From: Aquibacillus koreensis
GTDB lineage: Bacteria > Bacillota > Bacilli > Bacillales > Amphibacillaceae
DNA: 64,000 bases
Assembly (NCBI RefSeq): GCF_025154055.1
Contig: NZ_JAOALK010000002.1
Span: 1-64,000 of the forward strand
Direction of reading: 5' to 3'
Shown here piece by piece: positions 51,849-60,535 of the stretch. Position 1 is the first letter of the stretch, and each line of letters begins with the position of its first letter. The position numbers were made by a program, and so were the translations under genes. The notes below the pieces were generated by a model. That model made no database searches and was not told the origin of the DNA. It was given only the letters and a program-made list of their open reading frames with translations.

Positions 51849-52027
51849 TTGGCGGCTATGAGATCCGTTATTTGGCTAAAATCTAAGGATATATGATTTA
51901 AGCGGTCACCAGAGCCCTTATTTGTCCAAATTCCATCAAGATCGTTGGCAATTTGTTAAAAATAACTTATTGTAATAGCCACTCAGTTAAAAATACAGTC
52001 AAAAAAGACAAATAAGGTCCCTCACAG
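51849..52027 (-). repeat. dispersed intergenic repeat, copy B
   Basis: On the minus strand it aligns along its length with 21104-21285, sharing GGACCTTATTT, GAGTGGCTAT, CAAATAAGGGCTCTGG and CCAAATAA. It fills most of the gap 51721-52225, which has no gene. Confidence 0.7.
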
Positions 52028-52225
52028 ATGAAAAACATCTCGTGGGTAATAAGTTTTACAGTATAAGGTAAAACTATTATAAATTATGAGCGTATGTCTG
52101 GGGAAGAAATAAAATAATGATAATTTAGATGGAAAGAGTGAAGAAAATTAACGCTACTTCGTGCATTAATGGTACGATGATAGATGTTGTGATTTAGTTC
52201 GTTTTATAAAAAGGAGAAATATCAT

Positions 52226-53347
52226 ATGTTTGAAAATATGCGTACTTTTTTAGAGAAGGCATGGAATAGTTCTGGTTTTAAAGAACTAACCCCAGTTCAA
52301 ATGAAAACATCGGAGTTAATTGCAGAAGGAGAAGATTTGATTGTTGAATCGCCAACAGGAAGTGGGAAGACGTTAGCGTACTTAATTCCTTTATTGCAAA
52401 AGTTAGATTTAGACCAAGTTCATACTCAAATTATTGTGTTAGCATCATCACACGAACTTGTTATGCAAATCAATACAACATTACAAGACTGGATAAAAGA
52501 TAGTGGTATTTCTAGTACCACACTGATCGGTGGAGCGAATATTAAGCGCCAAGTAGAAAAATTAAAGAAAAAACCGAAGATCGTTGTCGGCACACCGGGA
52601 AGGGTACATGAGTTAATAAAAATGAAGAAGTTAAAAGTACACGAAGTAAAGACAGTAGTACTTGATGAAGCCGATCAGTTGTTAGTCCCTGAACACAGGT
52701 CTACGATCGACAGCATTATAAAAGGTACCCCACAGGTTAGGCAAATTCTACTATTTTCAGCTACATTACCAGAATCTGTTGAAAATGAAGCGATGACGTT
52801 TATGCAGCAACCGAAAGTAATAAGAATTTCAAAGAAGGAAATAAATCATCCGCCAGTAGACCATTTATATTTTGTCTGTGAAGCAAGAGAAAAAATCGAG
52901 GTATTAAGAAAGTTGATCAGAATAATTGATGGAAAGGCTTTAGTATTTTTTTCTGATATTAATAACCTCTCTGTTATAGCAGAGAAGCTAGAATACAAGG
53001 GTATTATAGCTAGCACGCTTCACAGTAGTTCAAAAAAACAAGAACGGGAACAAGCTATAAAGAAATTTAGGACAGGTCAGTCGGATGTGCTACTTGCGAC
53101 GGATGTTGCTGCAAGAGGACTTGATATACAAGATTTAACCCATGTGATCCATATGGATATCTCTCCTGATACTGCGCAATATATTCATCGATCAGGTAGA
53201 ACTGGACGATTAGGTTCTGAAGGTGGAACAGTAATATCTATTGTTTCAGGTGGAGAAATCAAAAATTTAAAGAAAATAAGTCGAGACCAAGGCTTTATTT
53301 TGGAAGAAAAAAGTCTCTATAAAGGCCAGATTAAAAATAACCGTTAG
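52226..53347 (+). CDS. yfmL: DEAD-box RNA helicase YfmL
   Basis: The 373-residue helicase has only the two RecA domains. Q motif: FKELTPVQ; motif I: SPTGSGKT; motif Ib: TPGR; motif II: VLDEADQ (DEAD); motif III: SAT; motif VI: HRSGRTGR. Its short C-terminus lacks the RNA-binding extension of other Bacillus members, and the N-terminal and middle segments (IGGANIKRQVEKLKKKPKIVVGTPGRVHELIKMKKLKVHEVKT) match B. subtilis YfmL, which takes part in ribosome (50S) biogenesis. The ATG follows AAAGGAG. Confidence 0.92.
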   Translation: MFENMRTFLEKAWNSSGFKELTPVQMKTSELIAEGEDLIVESPTGSGKTLAYLIPLLQKLDLDQVHTQIIVLASSHELVMQINTTLQDWIKDSGISSTTLIGGANIKRQVEKLKKKPKIVVGTPGRVHELIKMKKLKVHEVKTVVLDEADQLLVPEHRSTIDSIIKGTPQVRQILLFSATLPESVENEAMTFMQQPKVIRISKKEINHPPVDHLYFVCEAREKIEVLRKLIRIIDGKALVFFSDINNLSVIAEKLEYKGIIASTLHSSSKKQEREQAIKKFRTGQSDVLLATDVAARGLDIQDLTHVIHMDISPDTAQYIHRSGRTGRLGSEGGTVISIVSGGEIKNLKKISRDQGFILEEKSLYKGQIKNNR

Positions 53348-53362
53348 ACAGTTACTTCTAAT

Positions 53363-53402
53363 GAACGCATAGCAGTGTAATTTTATTTGCTATGCGTTTC
53401 TT
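53363..53402 (+). terminator. terminator of yfmL
   Basis: AACGCATAGCA pairs with TGCTATGCGTT around a 14-base loop; TTCTTAT follows. Confidence 0.75.
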
Positions 53403-53420
53403 ATATTTGGTAGAGAAGGG

Positions 53421-53576
53421 TTATTTACTATTTCTTCGATCGTATTCGTTTAAAGTAACATCTAGAAGTTGAGAAACCTCTAACAACTCTTTTTCCTTTG
53501 CGTTTTGTTTAGAAAGTTGATAAAGGCGTTCTCTTAAGTTTTCTATTTGTGTTTCTAATTCATGTTTTTTTTCCAA
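53421..53576 (-). CDS. Spo0E-like aspartyl-phosphate phosphatase
   Basis: Small Spo0E-type proteins remove the phosphate of Spo0A and so delay sporulation. The 51-residue product shows the family's two-helix hairpin with the signature VSQLLDVTLNEYDR, containing S-Q-x-L-D at about residues 35-39. The first helix is charged (ENLRERLYQLSKQN). The start is TTG; the upstream GTGGGGA is only a fair binding site. It is monocistronic, convergent with yfmL and its short product is easily missed. Confidence 0.82.
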   Translation of the reverse strand: MEKKHELETQIENLRERLYQLSKQNAKEKELLEVSQLLDVTLNEYDRRNSK

Positions 53577-53675
53577 AACAAATCCCCACTTGTCTGGTTA
53601 GTATTTAAACGTATCTTAACTTTTAGAAAAAAGAACGTTTGTTCGATTGTAATATAAAAAATAAAAACTTACAAG

Positions 53676-53706
53676 TAAAAATCACCGATTTAACATCGGT
53701 GATTTT
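53676..53706 (-). terminator. terminator of the amino acid transporter operon
   Basis: AAAATCACCGAT pairs perfectly with ATCGGTGATTTT around a short loop; T-rich sequence follows on the minus strand. Confidence 0.85.
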
Positions 53707-53720
53707 CTAAATGAAAGCCT

Positions 53721-54482
53721 TTAGAGGATTTGAGATAAAAACAATTTTGTACGCTCGTGCTTAGGATTATCAAATAGTTCTTCTGGTGTTCCTTGTTCAA
53801 TGATTTCTCCCTCATCAAACAAAACAATCCTGTCTGCAACCTCACGTGCAAATCCCATTTCGTGTGTAACAACTAACATCGTCATCCCGCTATTTGCGAG
53901 CTCTTTCATTACATCCAATACTTCCTTAATCATTTCGGGATCTAATGCCGAAGTTGGTTCATCAAATAACATTAATTCTGGTTGCATCGCTAGCGCTCTT
54001 GCAATAGCAACACGTTGTTGTTGTCCGCCCGATAGTTGCCCGGGATACTTGTGTGCTTGTTCAGGGATTCCGACTCTTTCTAGTAGTTCTAGTGCAGTTT
54101 TTTCAGCATCTGCCTTTGGCTTTTTTCTCACCCAAATGGGCGCTAACGTGATATTCTTTAAGATCGTCATATGAGGGAATAGGTTAAACTGTTGAAAAAC
54201 CATTCCTGTTTCTTTTCGAATTGCTTCAATGTCTTTTACATCATGTGATAGGCTTATACCATCAATCGTTATTTCGCCTCTTTGAATCTCCTCTAAACCG
54301 TTTATAGTACGAATAAAAGTAGATTTACCTGAACCGGAAGGACCAAGTATTACTAAAACTTCGCCCTTTTTAACAGTTAGGCTAACATCCTTCAATACGT
54401 GATGGTGGCCAAACCATTTATTCACATTATTACAATTAATAATCTCTTTATTATCATTTTCTTTTACTTTAGCTTGTGACAT
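53721..54482 (-). CDS. aapP: amino acid ABC transporter ATP-binding protein (AapP/GlnQ type)
   Basis: The 253-residue ATPase has Walker [10 protein letters not shown], the Q-loop [12 protein letters not shown], signature LSGGQQQR, Walker [14 protein letters not shown] and the switch His in VTHEMGFA, all typical of polar amino acid importers. It lies 25 bases behind a permease gene, in the last place of the operon. Together with the two long permeases it forms an AapJQMP/BztABCD-like system. Confidence 0.93.
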   Translation of the reverse strand: MSQAKVKENDNKEIINCNNVNKWFGHHHVLKDVSLTVKKGEVLVILGPSGSGKSTFIRTINGLEEIQRGEITIDGISLSHDVKDIEAIRKETGMVFQQFNLFPHMTILKNITLAPIWVRKKPKADAEKTALELLERVGIPEQAHKYPGQLSGGQQQRVAIARALAMQPELMLFDEPTSALDPEMIKEVLDVMKELANSGMTMLVVTHEMGFAREVADRIVLFDEGEIIEQGTPEELFDNPKHERTKLFLSQIL

Positions 54483-54507
54483 CGTTTTTCCTCCTCAACC
54501 ATTAAAC

Positions 54508-55710
54508 TTATCGTTCACCAACGCCTAATTGCTTTTCTAGTCTCCTACTAGCATAAGACATAGAATACGCTATAACCCAGTAAGCTAAAGCGACAAATAA
54601 ATATGCTTCCATAATCCGCCCTAAATAGTCTGGGTTAGATTTAACTGCCTGTGCAATTCCAAGAATATCAGCTAAGCCTACAATTGCTACTAATGATGTA
54701 TCTTTAAACATAGAAATACTTTGACCTACAATAGCCGGAATAACAGCACGCAATGCTTGTGGCATAATAATAAAAGTCATAGATTGAATAGGGTTTAATC
54801 CAATTGCTTTTGCAGCTTCATATTGACCGTTAGGGATTGATTGCAATCCCCCGCGAACATTTTCTGCCATGTAAGCTGAAGTAAATAATGTGCAAGCGAC
54901 CATAACGCGTAAAACGTTATTTATTTCAATTCCTTCAGGTAGAAAAAGAGGAAGTAATAACATCGCCATAAACAATACTGTTATAAGAGGAATACCTCTA
55001 ACGAATTCAATAAAGAATATACAGAAGTACCTAATTATTGGTAATTTACTTGTTCTTCCAAGTGCTAACAAAATACCGATAGGAAATGCAAAAACAATTG
55101 CGATGATTGATATGAGGAGGGTAAGTAATAAACCTCCCCATAGGTTTGTTGATACTTCTGGTAAGACACCAAAACCATTAACGAGAAAAATAGTAATTGG
55201 GAATGCTAGAAACCAACCAAGGATCGTTACTACTTTGTGTTTAGGAATTCTAGGTCCGGTGAAGAAACTAACAACAAGGATAGCGATATTAATACCAAGC
55301 CACATTTTTGTATTTACAGAAGTAAAGGAAGCGAGAATATGGATCAAGTAGATGCCCATAAGCACTACTGATAAATGAAGGTTCGTACCTCTCCAAATAC
55401 CTGCCGAAAGACCAAATAATAAAGACACAAGTGAAAGTGCTAACCAAATTCTCCAAATTTCTTCTACAGGAAATTGACCAACCATGAATAATCGGAAGTT
55501 GTCAGCTACAATATCCCATTGAGCCGTTGTAAACACCCAGGTAAGTGTTCCTTTAAGTGCAAAATATAAAACTAAAACGGAAAGGATGGTTAAGATGGAG
55601 TTATACCAGTTATTAAATAAATTTTGTTTCAACCAGCCGAGAATACCGATAGTAGATTTTGGAGGACTGCTGGTTGGTAAGTTTGTTCCTGTTTCCATGT
55701 TTGTTTTCAT
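54508..55710 (-). CDS. aapM: amino acid ABC transporter permease (AapM-like)
   Basis: At 400 residues it is far longer than the usual 220-residue polar amino acid permeases. About eight membrane segments are present: an N-terminal block of additional segments (about 35-165) precedes the classical BPD-transp-1 domain (from about 185). The EAA loop reads NGQYEAAKAIGLNPIQSMTFIIMPQALR at about 285-315. This N-terminal extension is diagnostic of AapM/BztC-type permeases. It starts six bases behind the other permease gene. Confidence 0.88.
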   Translation of the reverse strand: MKTNMETGTNLPTSSPPKSTIGILGWLKQNLFNNWYNSILTILSVLVLYFALKGTLTWVFTTAQWDIVADNFRLFMVGQFPVEEIWRIWLALSLVSLLFGLSAGIWRGTNLHLSVVLMGIYLIHILASFTSVNTKMWLGINIAILVVSFFTGPRIPKHKVVTILGWFLAFPITIFLVNGFGVLPEVSTNLWGGLLLTLLISIIAIVFAFPIGILLALGRTSKLPIIRYFCIFFIEFVRGIPLITVLFMAMLLLPLFLPEGIEINNVLRVMVACTLFTSAYMAENVRGGLQSIPNGQYEAAKAIGLNPIQSMTFIIMPQALRAVIPAIVGQSISMFKDTSLVAIVGLADILGIAQAVKSNPDYLGRIMEAYLFVALAYWVIAYSMSYASRRLEKQLGVGER

Positions 55711-55716
55711 TCATCA

Positions 55717-56895
55717 TCACCTCTCGACGATCTGCATTTTCTTATTGAAAATATTCATAAAGATGGAAGTAAGGATACTAAGTACTAAGTAAACAATAAT
55801 CATGATTACTACTGCTTGAAAAGCCCGGCCGGTTTGGTTATTAATTGTCTCTGAAATGGCTACTAAATCAGGAAAACCTGCGGCAATTGCGAGACTTGAA
55901 TTCTTTGTTAGATTTAAGTATTGACTAGTAAGTGGAGGGATGATGATTCGGATCGCTTGTGGTAAAATGATTAATCGCATAGTAGTTGAACCTTTTACCC
56001 CTAGAGCTTTAGAAGCTTCAATTTGTCCCTTAGATACAGACATAATACCACCACGAACTATTTCTGCAATGTAGGTTGCCGTGTAGATCGTCAATGCTAA
56101 AAAGATTGCTAAAAAATTTGCTGTTAGTGTATATCCTCCTTCAAAATTGAAATTACCCATGACGGGGTTTTCTATATTTACAGGACCTTGCTGTGTAAAC
56201 AACCAAGTGAGAACAATAGGAAGTGCCAATCCAGCTATCGACCATAGTAAAGGATATTTTCTTTTACCGGAATTCACTTGTATCTTCAACATTACTTTCC
56301 AAAGAACTATAAATAGAACGATACCTATGAATAATGCTAGTAGCCAAGCTGTTGTTACGGAATTGGCAACAAACCATGGCATGGTAATTCCTTTGTTACT
56401 TAAATGGAAGTTTCCGATGCTTATGGCTTGTTTAATTTGAGGTAGTGCTAAAAATACAGCAAAAAACCAAATGAATATTTGAACAAGTAACGGGGTATTT
56501 CGAAATATTTCAATATACAAGCTTGCCAATCTTTGGACAAGCCAGTTGCTTGATAATCTAGCAATACCGACAATGAAACCAATAATAGTAGCAAAGATGA
56601 TCCCTAATAAAGATACGCGAACAGTATTTAAAAGCCCAACTAATACAGCTCGATAGTATGTATCAGTCGCTGAGTATTCTATAAGTGACTCCCCAATATT
56701 AAAGGAAGCGGTGTTCTTTAAAAAACCAAAACCAAGTTTAATTCCTATCTCTTTCAAAGCGGTTATCGCGTTATTAATAAAGTACCAAGAAATACCTATT
56801 ACTAAAATTACAAATAGTAATTGCAAGATAATAGGAATAATTCTTTTATCTCTCCAAAAGGGAGTGGAAACCTTAGTGCCAGAATGTTTTGCCAA
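55717..56895 (-). CDS. aapQ: amino acid ABC transporter permease (AapQ-like)
   Basis: The 392-residue permease has the AapQ/BztB layout: a first membrane segment, an extracellular part (SFNIGESLIEYSATDTYYRAVLVGLLNTVRVSLLGI) and a large insertion (about residues 160-260) within the transmembrane domain. The EAA loop is KGQIEASKALGVKGSTTMRLIILPQAIR. It pairs with AapM as a heterodimer. The ATG follows GAGAGGTGA. A 160-base gap with a hairpin separates it from the binding-protein gene upstream. Confidence 0.88.
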   Translation of the reverse strand: MAKHSGTKVSTPFWRDKRIIPIILQLLFVILVIGISWYFINNAITALKEIGIKLGFGFLKNTASFNIGESLIEYSATDTYYRAVLVGLLNTVRVSLLGIIFATIIGFIVGIARLSSNWLVQRLASLYIEIFRNTPLLVQIFIWFFAVFLALPQIKQAISIGNFHLSNKGITMPWFVANSVTTAWLLALFIGIVLFIVLWKVMLKIQVNSGKRKYPLLWSIAGLALPIVLTWLFTQQGPVNIENPVMGNFNFEGGYTLTANFLAIFLALTIYTATYIAEIVRGGIMSVSKGQIEASKALGVKGSTTMRLIILPQAIRIIIPPLTSQYLNLTKNSSLAIAAGFPDLVAISETINNQTGRAFQAVVIMIIVYLVLSILTSIFMNIFNKKMQIVER

Positions 56896-57005
56896 CTTAT
56901 ATCACCTCTCATAATAGGAAAATGGTATTGATTTTGTTGATATTGGCAATGATTATCTAATCATTTGTCTCGAAAAATAATTCGTATGGTATTTTGTAAA
57001 TGAAA

Positions 57006-57041
57006 GGACCTGCCCTGAAAAAGCAGGATGAGCAGGTCCCT
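57006..57041 (-). terminator. hairpin between aapJ and aapQ
   Basis: GGACCTGC pairs with GCAGGTCC around an inner stem CCTG / CAGG; T-rich sequence follows on the minus strand (TCCTTTCATTT). It probably acts as a partial terminator or mRNA stabiliser that gives more binding protein than permease. Confidence 0.7.
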
Positions 57042-57058
57042 AATTTAACATTAAAAAC

Positions 57059-58162
57059 TTAACGGAATGGCGGAGAGTACAGTAAACCACCTTCAGTCCA
57101 AAGGCTGTTAACACCTCGTTCTAGTCCAAATACCGTATCCGGTCCAAGGTGACGATTATAAATCTCGCCATAATTACCTACATGTTTAATGACGCGGTAA
57201 GCGAAATCGTTTGGTAACCCTAGCATAGCGCCAAGTTCACCTTCATCTCCTAATAAACGACGAACAACAGGATTATCACTATCTAGAAAATCATCAACAT
57301 TTTCGGAAGTTATTCCTAGTTCTTCAGCTTCCATTGTTGCAAAGGTTATCCATTTTACGATGTTAAACCATTGGTCATCACCTTGTCTTACAGTAGGCCC
57401 AAGAGGCTCTTTTGAAAGAGTTTCATCAAGAATGACATGTGCTTCTGGATCGGAAAGCGTAGCTTGACGTGACACTAATCCAGATTTATCAGTTGTCCAA
57501 GCATCAACACTTCCTTGTTCATATGCTGCAACTAGCGCATCACTATCATCAAATACTTGCTGTTCATATTCAATGCCAAGCTTGCGGAATTGATCTGCTA
57601 AATTTAACTCTGTAGTTGTGCCTGTTTCTACACCGATTGTAGCCCCCTCTAAGTCTTCTACAGAAGTAATACCGCTATCTTTACGTACCATAAGACCTTG
57701 CCCATCATAGAATGTGGTTGGAGCAAAATGAGTACCTAGATCCGTATCGCGTGTAGTTGTCCAAGTTGTATTACGAATTAAGACGTCTACTTCACCAGTT
57801 TGTAGCGCTGTAAAGCGTTCATCCGCTGACAGAGGCCTTACTTCGATTGCTGAAGGGTCATCGAATATTGCAGCAGCGATTGCTCTGCCGAAATCGATGT
57901 CAAAACCTTCGTAATCACCATCTTCGTTTACATAACCGAAGCCAGGTAGTTGATTGTTACCACCAAGTACTAAGTTACCTCTTTCTTTTACAGTATCAAG
58001 TGTTGAATCACCTTCTTCAGCACTTGATGCTGTATCTTCCGTATCATCACTAGAAGCTGTTTCATCGGAGCTGCCATCATCAGAACAAGCAACTAAAAGC
58101 AGTGAGAAGCTAAGAAAAATACTAGCCAACAGTAAGGAAAATGCATGTTTTCTTTTCGCCAT
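57059..58162 (-). CDS. aapJ: amino acid ABC transporter substrate-binding lipoprotein (AapJ-like)
   Basis: The 367-residue protein starts with a lipoprotein signal peptide (KRKHAFSLLL...LLLVAC, Cys at about residue 27) and a Ser/Asp/Glu-rich linker. The solute-binding domain follows with VKERGNLVLGGNNQLPGF, GFDIDFGRAIAAAIF and the C-terminal GLERGVNSLWTEGGLLYSPPFR signature of the AapJ/BztA group, which binds acidic and other polar L-amino acids. ATG 58162 follows AAAGGGGGAA; an upstream extension is without support. The linker shows the anchor to the outer membrane face of a Gram-positive cell. Confidence 0.9.
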   Translation of the reverse strand: MAKRKHAFSLLLASIFLSFSLLLVACSDDGSSDETASSDDTEDTASSAEEGDSTLDTVKERGNLVLGGNNQLPGFGYVNEDGDYEGFDIDFGRAIAAAIFDDPSAIEVRPLSADERFTALQTGEVDVLIRNTTWTTTRDTDLGTHFAPTTFYDGQGLMVRKDSGITSVEDLEGATIGVETGTTTELNLADQFRKLGIEYEQQVFDDSDALVAAYEQGSVDAWTTDKSGLVSRQATLSDPEAHVILDETLSKEPLGPTVRQGDDQWFNIVKWITFATMEAEELGITSENVDDFLDSDNPVVRRLLGDEGELGAMLGLPNDFAYRVIKHVGNYGEIYNRHLGPDTVFGLERGVNSLWTEGGLLYSPPFR

Positions 58163-58234
58163 TAAATAATTCCCCCTTTTTTGTTCTATGTAAAAGAATA
58201 GAACTATTAAAATGTAAGTAAACATAACATATAT

Positions 58235-58248
58235 ACGTTAGATAACGT
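58235..58248. promoter_or_regulatory. palindrome in the aapJ leader, possible operator
   Basis: ACGTTA-GA-TAACGT is a perfect inverted repeat in the 5' region of aapJ. A minus-strand promoter TTGAAA-17-TATCAT can be drawn upstream (near 58264-58292), which would put the palindrome just downstream of the transcription start. The remaining gap 58163-58489 holds nothing else I recognise. Confidence 0.4.
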
Positions 58249-58489
58249 TACATTTGATTATAATGATATAGTACGAGTCGGTGTATTTCAAGTTAATTTT
58301 TTAAATTTTATGAAAATTTTGTTAATTAATAAAAAAAGTGAGGGTGTTTGAATAGTATAAATATATGATTAATCTCTAATAAGATTACAAATAGCAAGGA
58401 TTATTCTTGAAAACTATTGGTAAACATACATAATTTAATGTACCTCGTACAAAATAAATGTAATAGTAACTACACATGAGGTGATATAG

Positions 58490-58813
58490 GTGAAAAAGTT
58501 GTTAACCTTTACCTTCATTCTAGCTGTCATAATGTTTCAAACTGATTCGTTAGAAGCGGTAAAAGAAAATACTGAGAATGATGTAATGAAGGAAGAGATA
58601 TCAAATAATCATAAATGGAAACAAACAAGTTCTGAAATGAAAATGGTACATGCTGATTCCCATGACTATGATGTTTGGCGTAATTTTATAAAGAAAACGG
58701 TCACGTGTGATATTACCCATAAGATCAAGACAGAGGTTTGGTATTGCGAACTACATAATCATACAAAGTCTGAGGTTTCTTTAGAGGAGACGATTCATAG
58801 CTATAAACATTAA
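58490..58813 (+). CDS. small secreted protein, 107 residues
   Basis: The protein has a signal peptide (KK, hydrophobic to about residue 18), then a hydrophilic, His- and Lys-rich chain with two Cys about 14 residues apart (TVTCDI, VWYCEL) that may form a disulfide. I know no family. The GTG is preceded by GAGGTGATATAG. It is convergent with the threonine dehydratase gene and ends near a shared terminator. Confidence 0.7.
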   Translation: MKKLLTFTFILAVIMFQTDSLEAVKENTENDVMKEEISNNHKWKQTSSEMKMVHADSHDYDVWRNFIKKTVTCDITHKIKTEVWYCELHNHTKSEVSLEETIHSYKH

Positions 58814-58834
58814 GAATGGAAGGGGAGGGGAATT

Positions 58835-58867
58835 AAAAAGTCAAGCGTATGATACGCTTGACTTTTT
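58835..58867. terminator. bidirectional terminator
   Basis: AAAAAGTCAAGCGTAT pairs with ATACGCTTGACTTTTT around a short loop; both ends are T-rich in the direction of transcription. It ends the leu operon on the minus strand and the secreted-protein gene on the plus strand. Confidence 0.9.
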
Positions 58868-59820
58868 TAAGCTAAACATGTAATTTTATTTTCGCTTGCT
58901 AATTGCTGAATATATGGAACTTTCGATAAATCCATATTCCCACCACTAACGATAATGCCGCAATGATCAGAATGAATGTTATCTCCATGGGCAAGTAATG
59001 CTGCAAATGCAGATGCGCCTGCACCTTCAATCAGAGACTTTTTCCTCTCTAACATGTACACCATTGCCATTGCGATGTCTTCATCCGTTACAGTAACAAT
59101 GTTATCCACATAATTCTTTATGATAGGGAATGTTAACTCGCCGGCTTTCTTAACTGCAATCCCATCCGCTATTGTGGAAACGTTGGAAAGCGAGGTTAAT
59201 CCATGCTTGTGGAAGCAGTTATATGTGGCGCTGGCACCAGTAGCTTGAACGCCGATAATTTTAATGGTAGGTTTCAAGTGTTTAGCGGCAACAGCAATAC
59301 CTGCTATTAAACCACCGCCTCCAATTGGTACGATGATCGTATCCAATTGTGTTGCCTGTTCTAGCATTTCAAATGCAATCGTACCTTGACCTGCCATGAT
59401 ATCATAATCGTCAAAAGGGTGAATAAAGGTACTTCCCGTTCTTTTTTGTTCAAGAACTGCAGCCTCATATGCTTCCTGAAAAGAGTCACCTTGCAATACG
59501 ATTGTAGCACCATAATTCATTGTAGCCTCAATTTTAGCTTCTGGTGTATGTTCGGGCATGAAAATCTTTGCGTCAATACCTCGTTTTGCTGCAGCAAGTG
59601 CAACGCCTTGTGCATGATTGCCAGCAGACGCAGCAATCACACCTCTTGAAGCTTCTTCTATTGTTAATTGGGCAATTTTATAGCTGGCGCCTCGAATCTT
59701 AAATGCACCTGTCTTTTGTTGGTTTTCCATTTTAAAATAAACATGCTTATTTGTCATATTATCGATCGACGATGATGTTGTAAGGGGTGTTCGATGAATT
59801 GTTGATTTTAAATAATTCAT
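58867..59820 (-). CDS. ilvA: threonine/serine dehydratase (TdcB/IlvA type, no ACT domain)
   Basis: PLP enzyme that turns threonine into 2-oxobutanoate for isoleucine. The 317-residue protein has the PLP lysine in GAFKIRGA, SAGNHAQG, the phosphate loop GGGGLIAG and the late SGGN motif. It lacks the C-terminal ACT-like domain of biosynthetic IlvA, so allosteric isoleucine control is not expected through it. As last gene of the leu operon it likely still serves isoleucine synthesis. The start is unclear: ATG 59820 has AAGGA four bases upstream, but the reading frame and family similarity extend 13 codons further to an ATT at 59859 with GAGGAG nine bases before it. Confidence 0.88.
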   Translation of the reverse strand: MNYLKSTIHRTPLTTSSSIDNMTNKHVYFKMENQQKTGAFKIRGASYKIAQLTIEEASRGVIAASAGNHAQGVALAAAKRGIDAKIFMPEHTPEAKIEATMNYGATIVLQGDSFQEAYEAAVLEQKRTGSTFIHPFDDYDIMAGQGTIAFEMLEQATQLDTIIVPIGGGGLIAGIAVAAKHLKPTIKIIGVQATGASATYNCFHKHGLTSLSNVSTIADGIAVKKAGELTFPIIKNYVDNIVTVTDEDIAMAMVYMLERKKSLIEGAGASAFAALLAHGDNIHSDHCGIIVSGGNMDLSKVPYIQQLASENKITCLA

Positions 59821-59874
59821 CGCGTCCTTGATTTTTGCCCCATTTAAGCAATCCCCAATGATTTCACACTCCTC

Positions 59875-60462
59875 TTATGTTTGTCTTTGTAACTCGAACT
59901 GTTCAATTTTTTCATCATGCGTTAGCGTTACAGCTATTTCATCCCAGCCATTAAGTAACATTTCGCGTTGATAGTCAGGTAGGTCGAATGTAGCTTTAAA
60001 ATCATCTGATCCGTAAACGCATTTATTCTCTAGGTCCACAGTAATAGTATAGGGGCCGGATTCCGAACGGTCAATGAGCATTTGCGTTTCTTCGTCGGTT
60101 AGCTTGACAGGTAAAATACCGTTTTTTGTACAATTATTATAAAAGATATCCGCGAAGCTAGATGCTATTATGACTTTAAAGCCGTAATCTTGTAATGCCC
60201 AAGGGGCATGTTCGCGAGATGAACCGCAACCAAAATTTTCACCAGAAACGAGAATTGATGCCTCTTTATAAGTTGGATCATTTAGAGAAAAATCTTCGCG
60301 AGGTGTACCGTCGCTTTCGAATCGCCAATTAAAAAATAGGAATTGACCAAATCCTTGGCGTGAAATTCGCTTAAGGAATTGTTTTGGGATGATTTGGTCC
60401 GTATCTATATTATCACGATTTAGAGGATAAACAAGACCAGAATGCTTACGTATGGGTTCCAT
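59875..60462 (-). CDS. leuD: 3-isopropylmalate dehydratase small subunit
   Basis: LeuD forms with LeuC the isomerase that converts 2- to 3-isopropylmalate in leucine synthesis. The 195-residue protein has the family segments DNIDTDQIIPKQFLKRI, GENFGCGSSREHAPWAL and ASSFADIFYNNCTKNGILP. The ATG is preceded by AAGGAGG. It is separated from leuC by 138 bases holding a hairpin, but belongs to the same operon. Confidence 0.95.
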   Translation of the reverse strand: MEPIRKHSGLVYPLNRDNIDTDQIIPKQFLKRISRQGFGQFLFFNWRFESDGTPREDFSLNDPTYKEASILVSGENFGCGSSREHAPWALQDYGFKVIIASSFADIFYNNCTKNGILPVKLTDEETQMLIDRSESGPYTITVDLENKCVYGSDDFKATFDLPDYQREMLLNGWDEIAVTLTHDEKIEQFELQRQT

Positions 60463-60505
60463 ATTAAAAACCTCCTTATTAATTATGGTTTTATACTAAA
60501 TTTAG

Positions 60506-60535
60506 AAAGAAGTAGATGAGCTCATCTACTTCTTT
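60506..60535 (-). terminator. perfect 30-bp palindrome between leuC and leuD
   Basis: AAAGAAGTAGATGAG is followed directly by its reverse complement. In RNA it would be a very stable hairpin; on the minus strand TTTCTAAATTT follows, so it may be a partial terminator or an RNA-processing site. Confidence 0.6.

Noticed and set aside
54890-55351. Plus-strand reading frame of 153 codons inside aapM
   Set aside because: It is antisense to a membrane protein gene and has no start signal; low-complexity basic translation.
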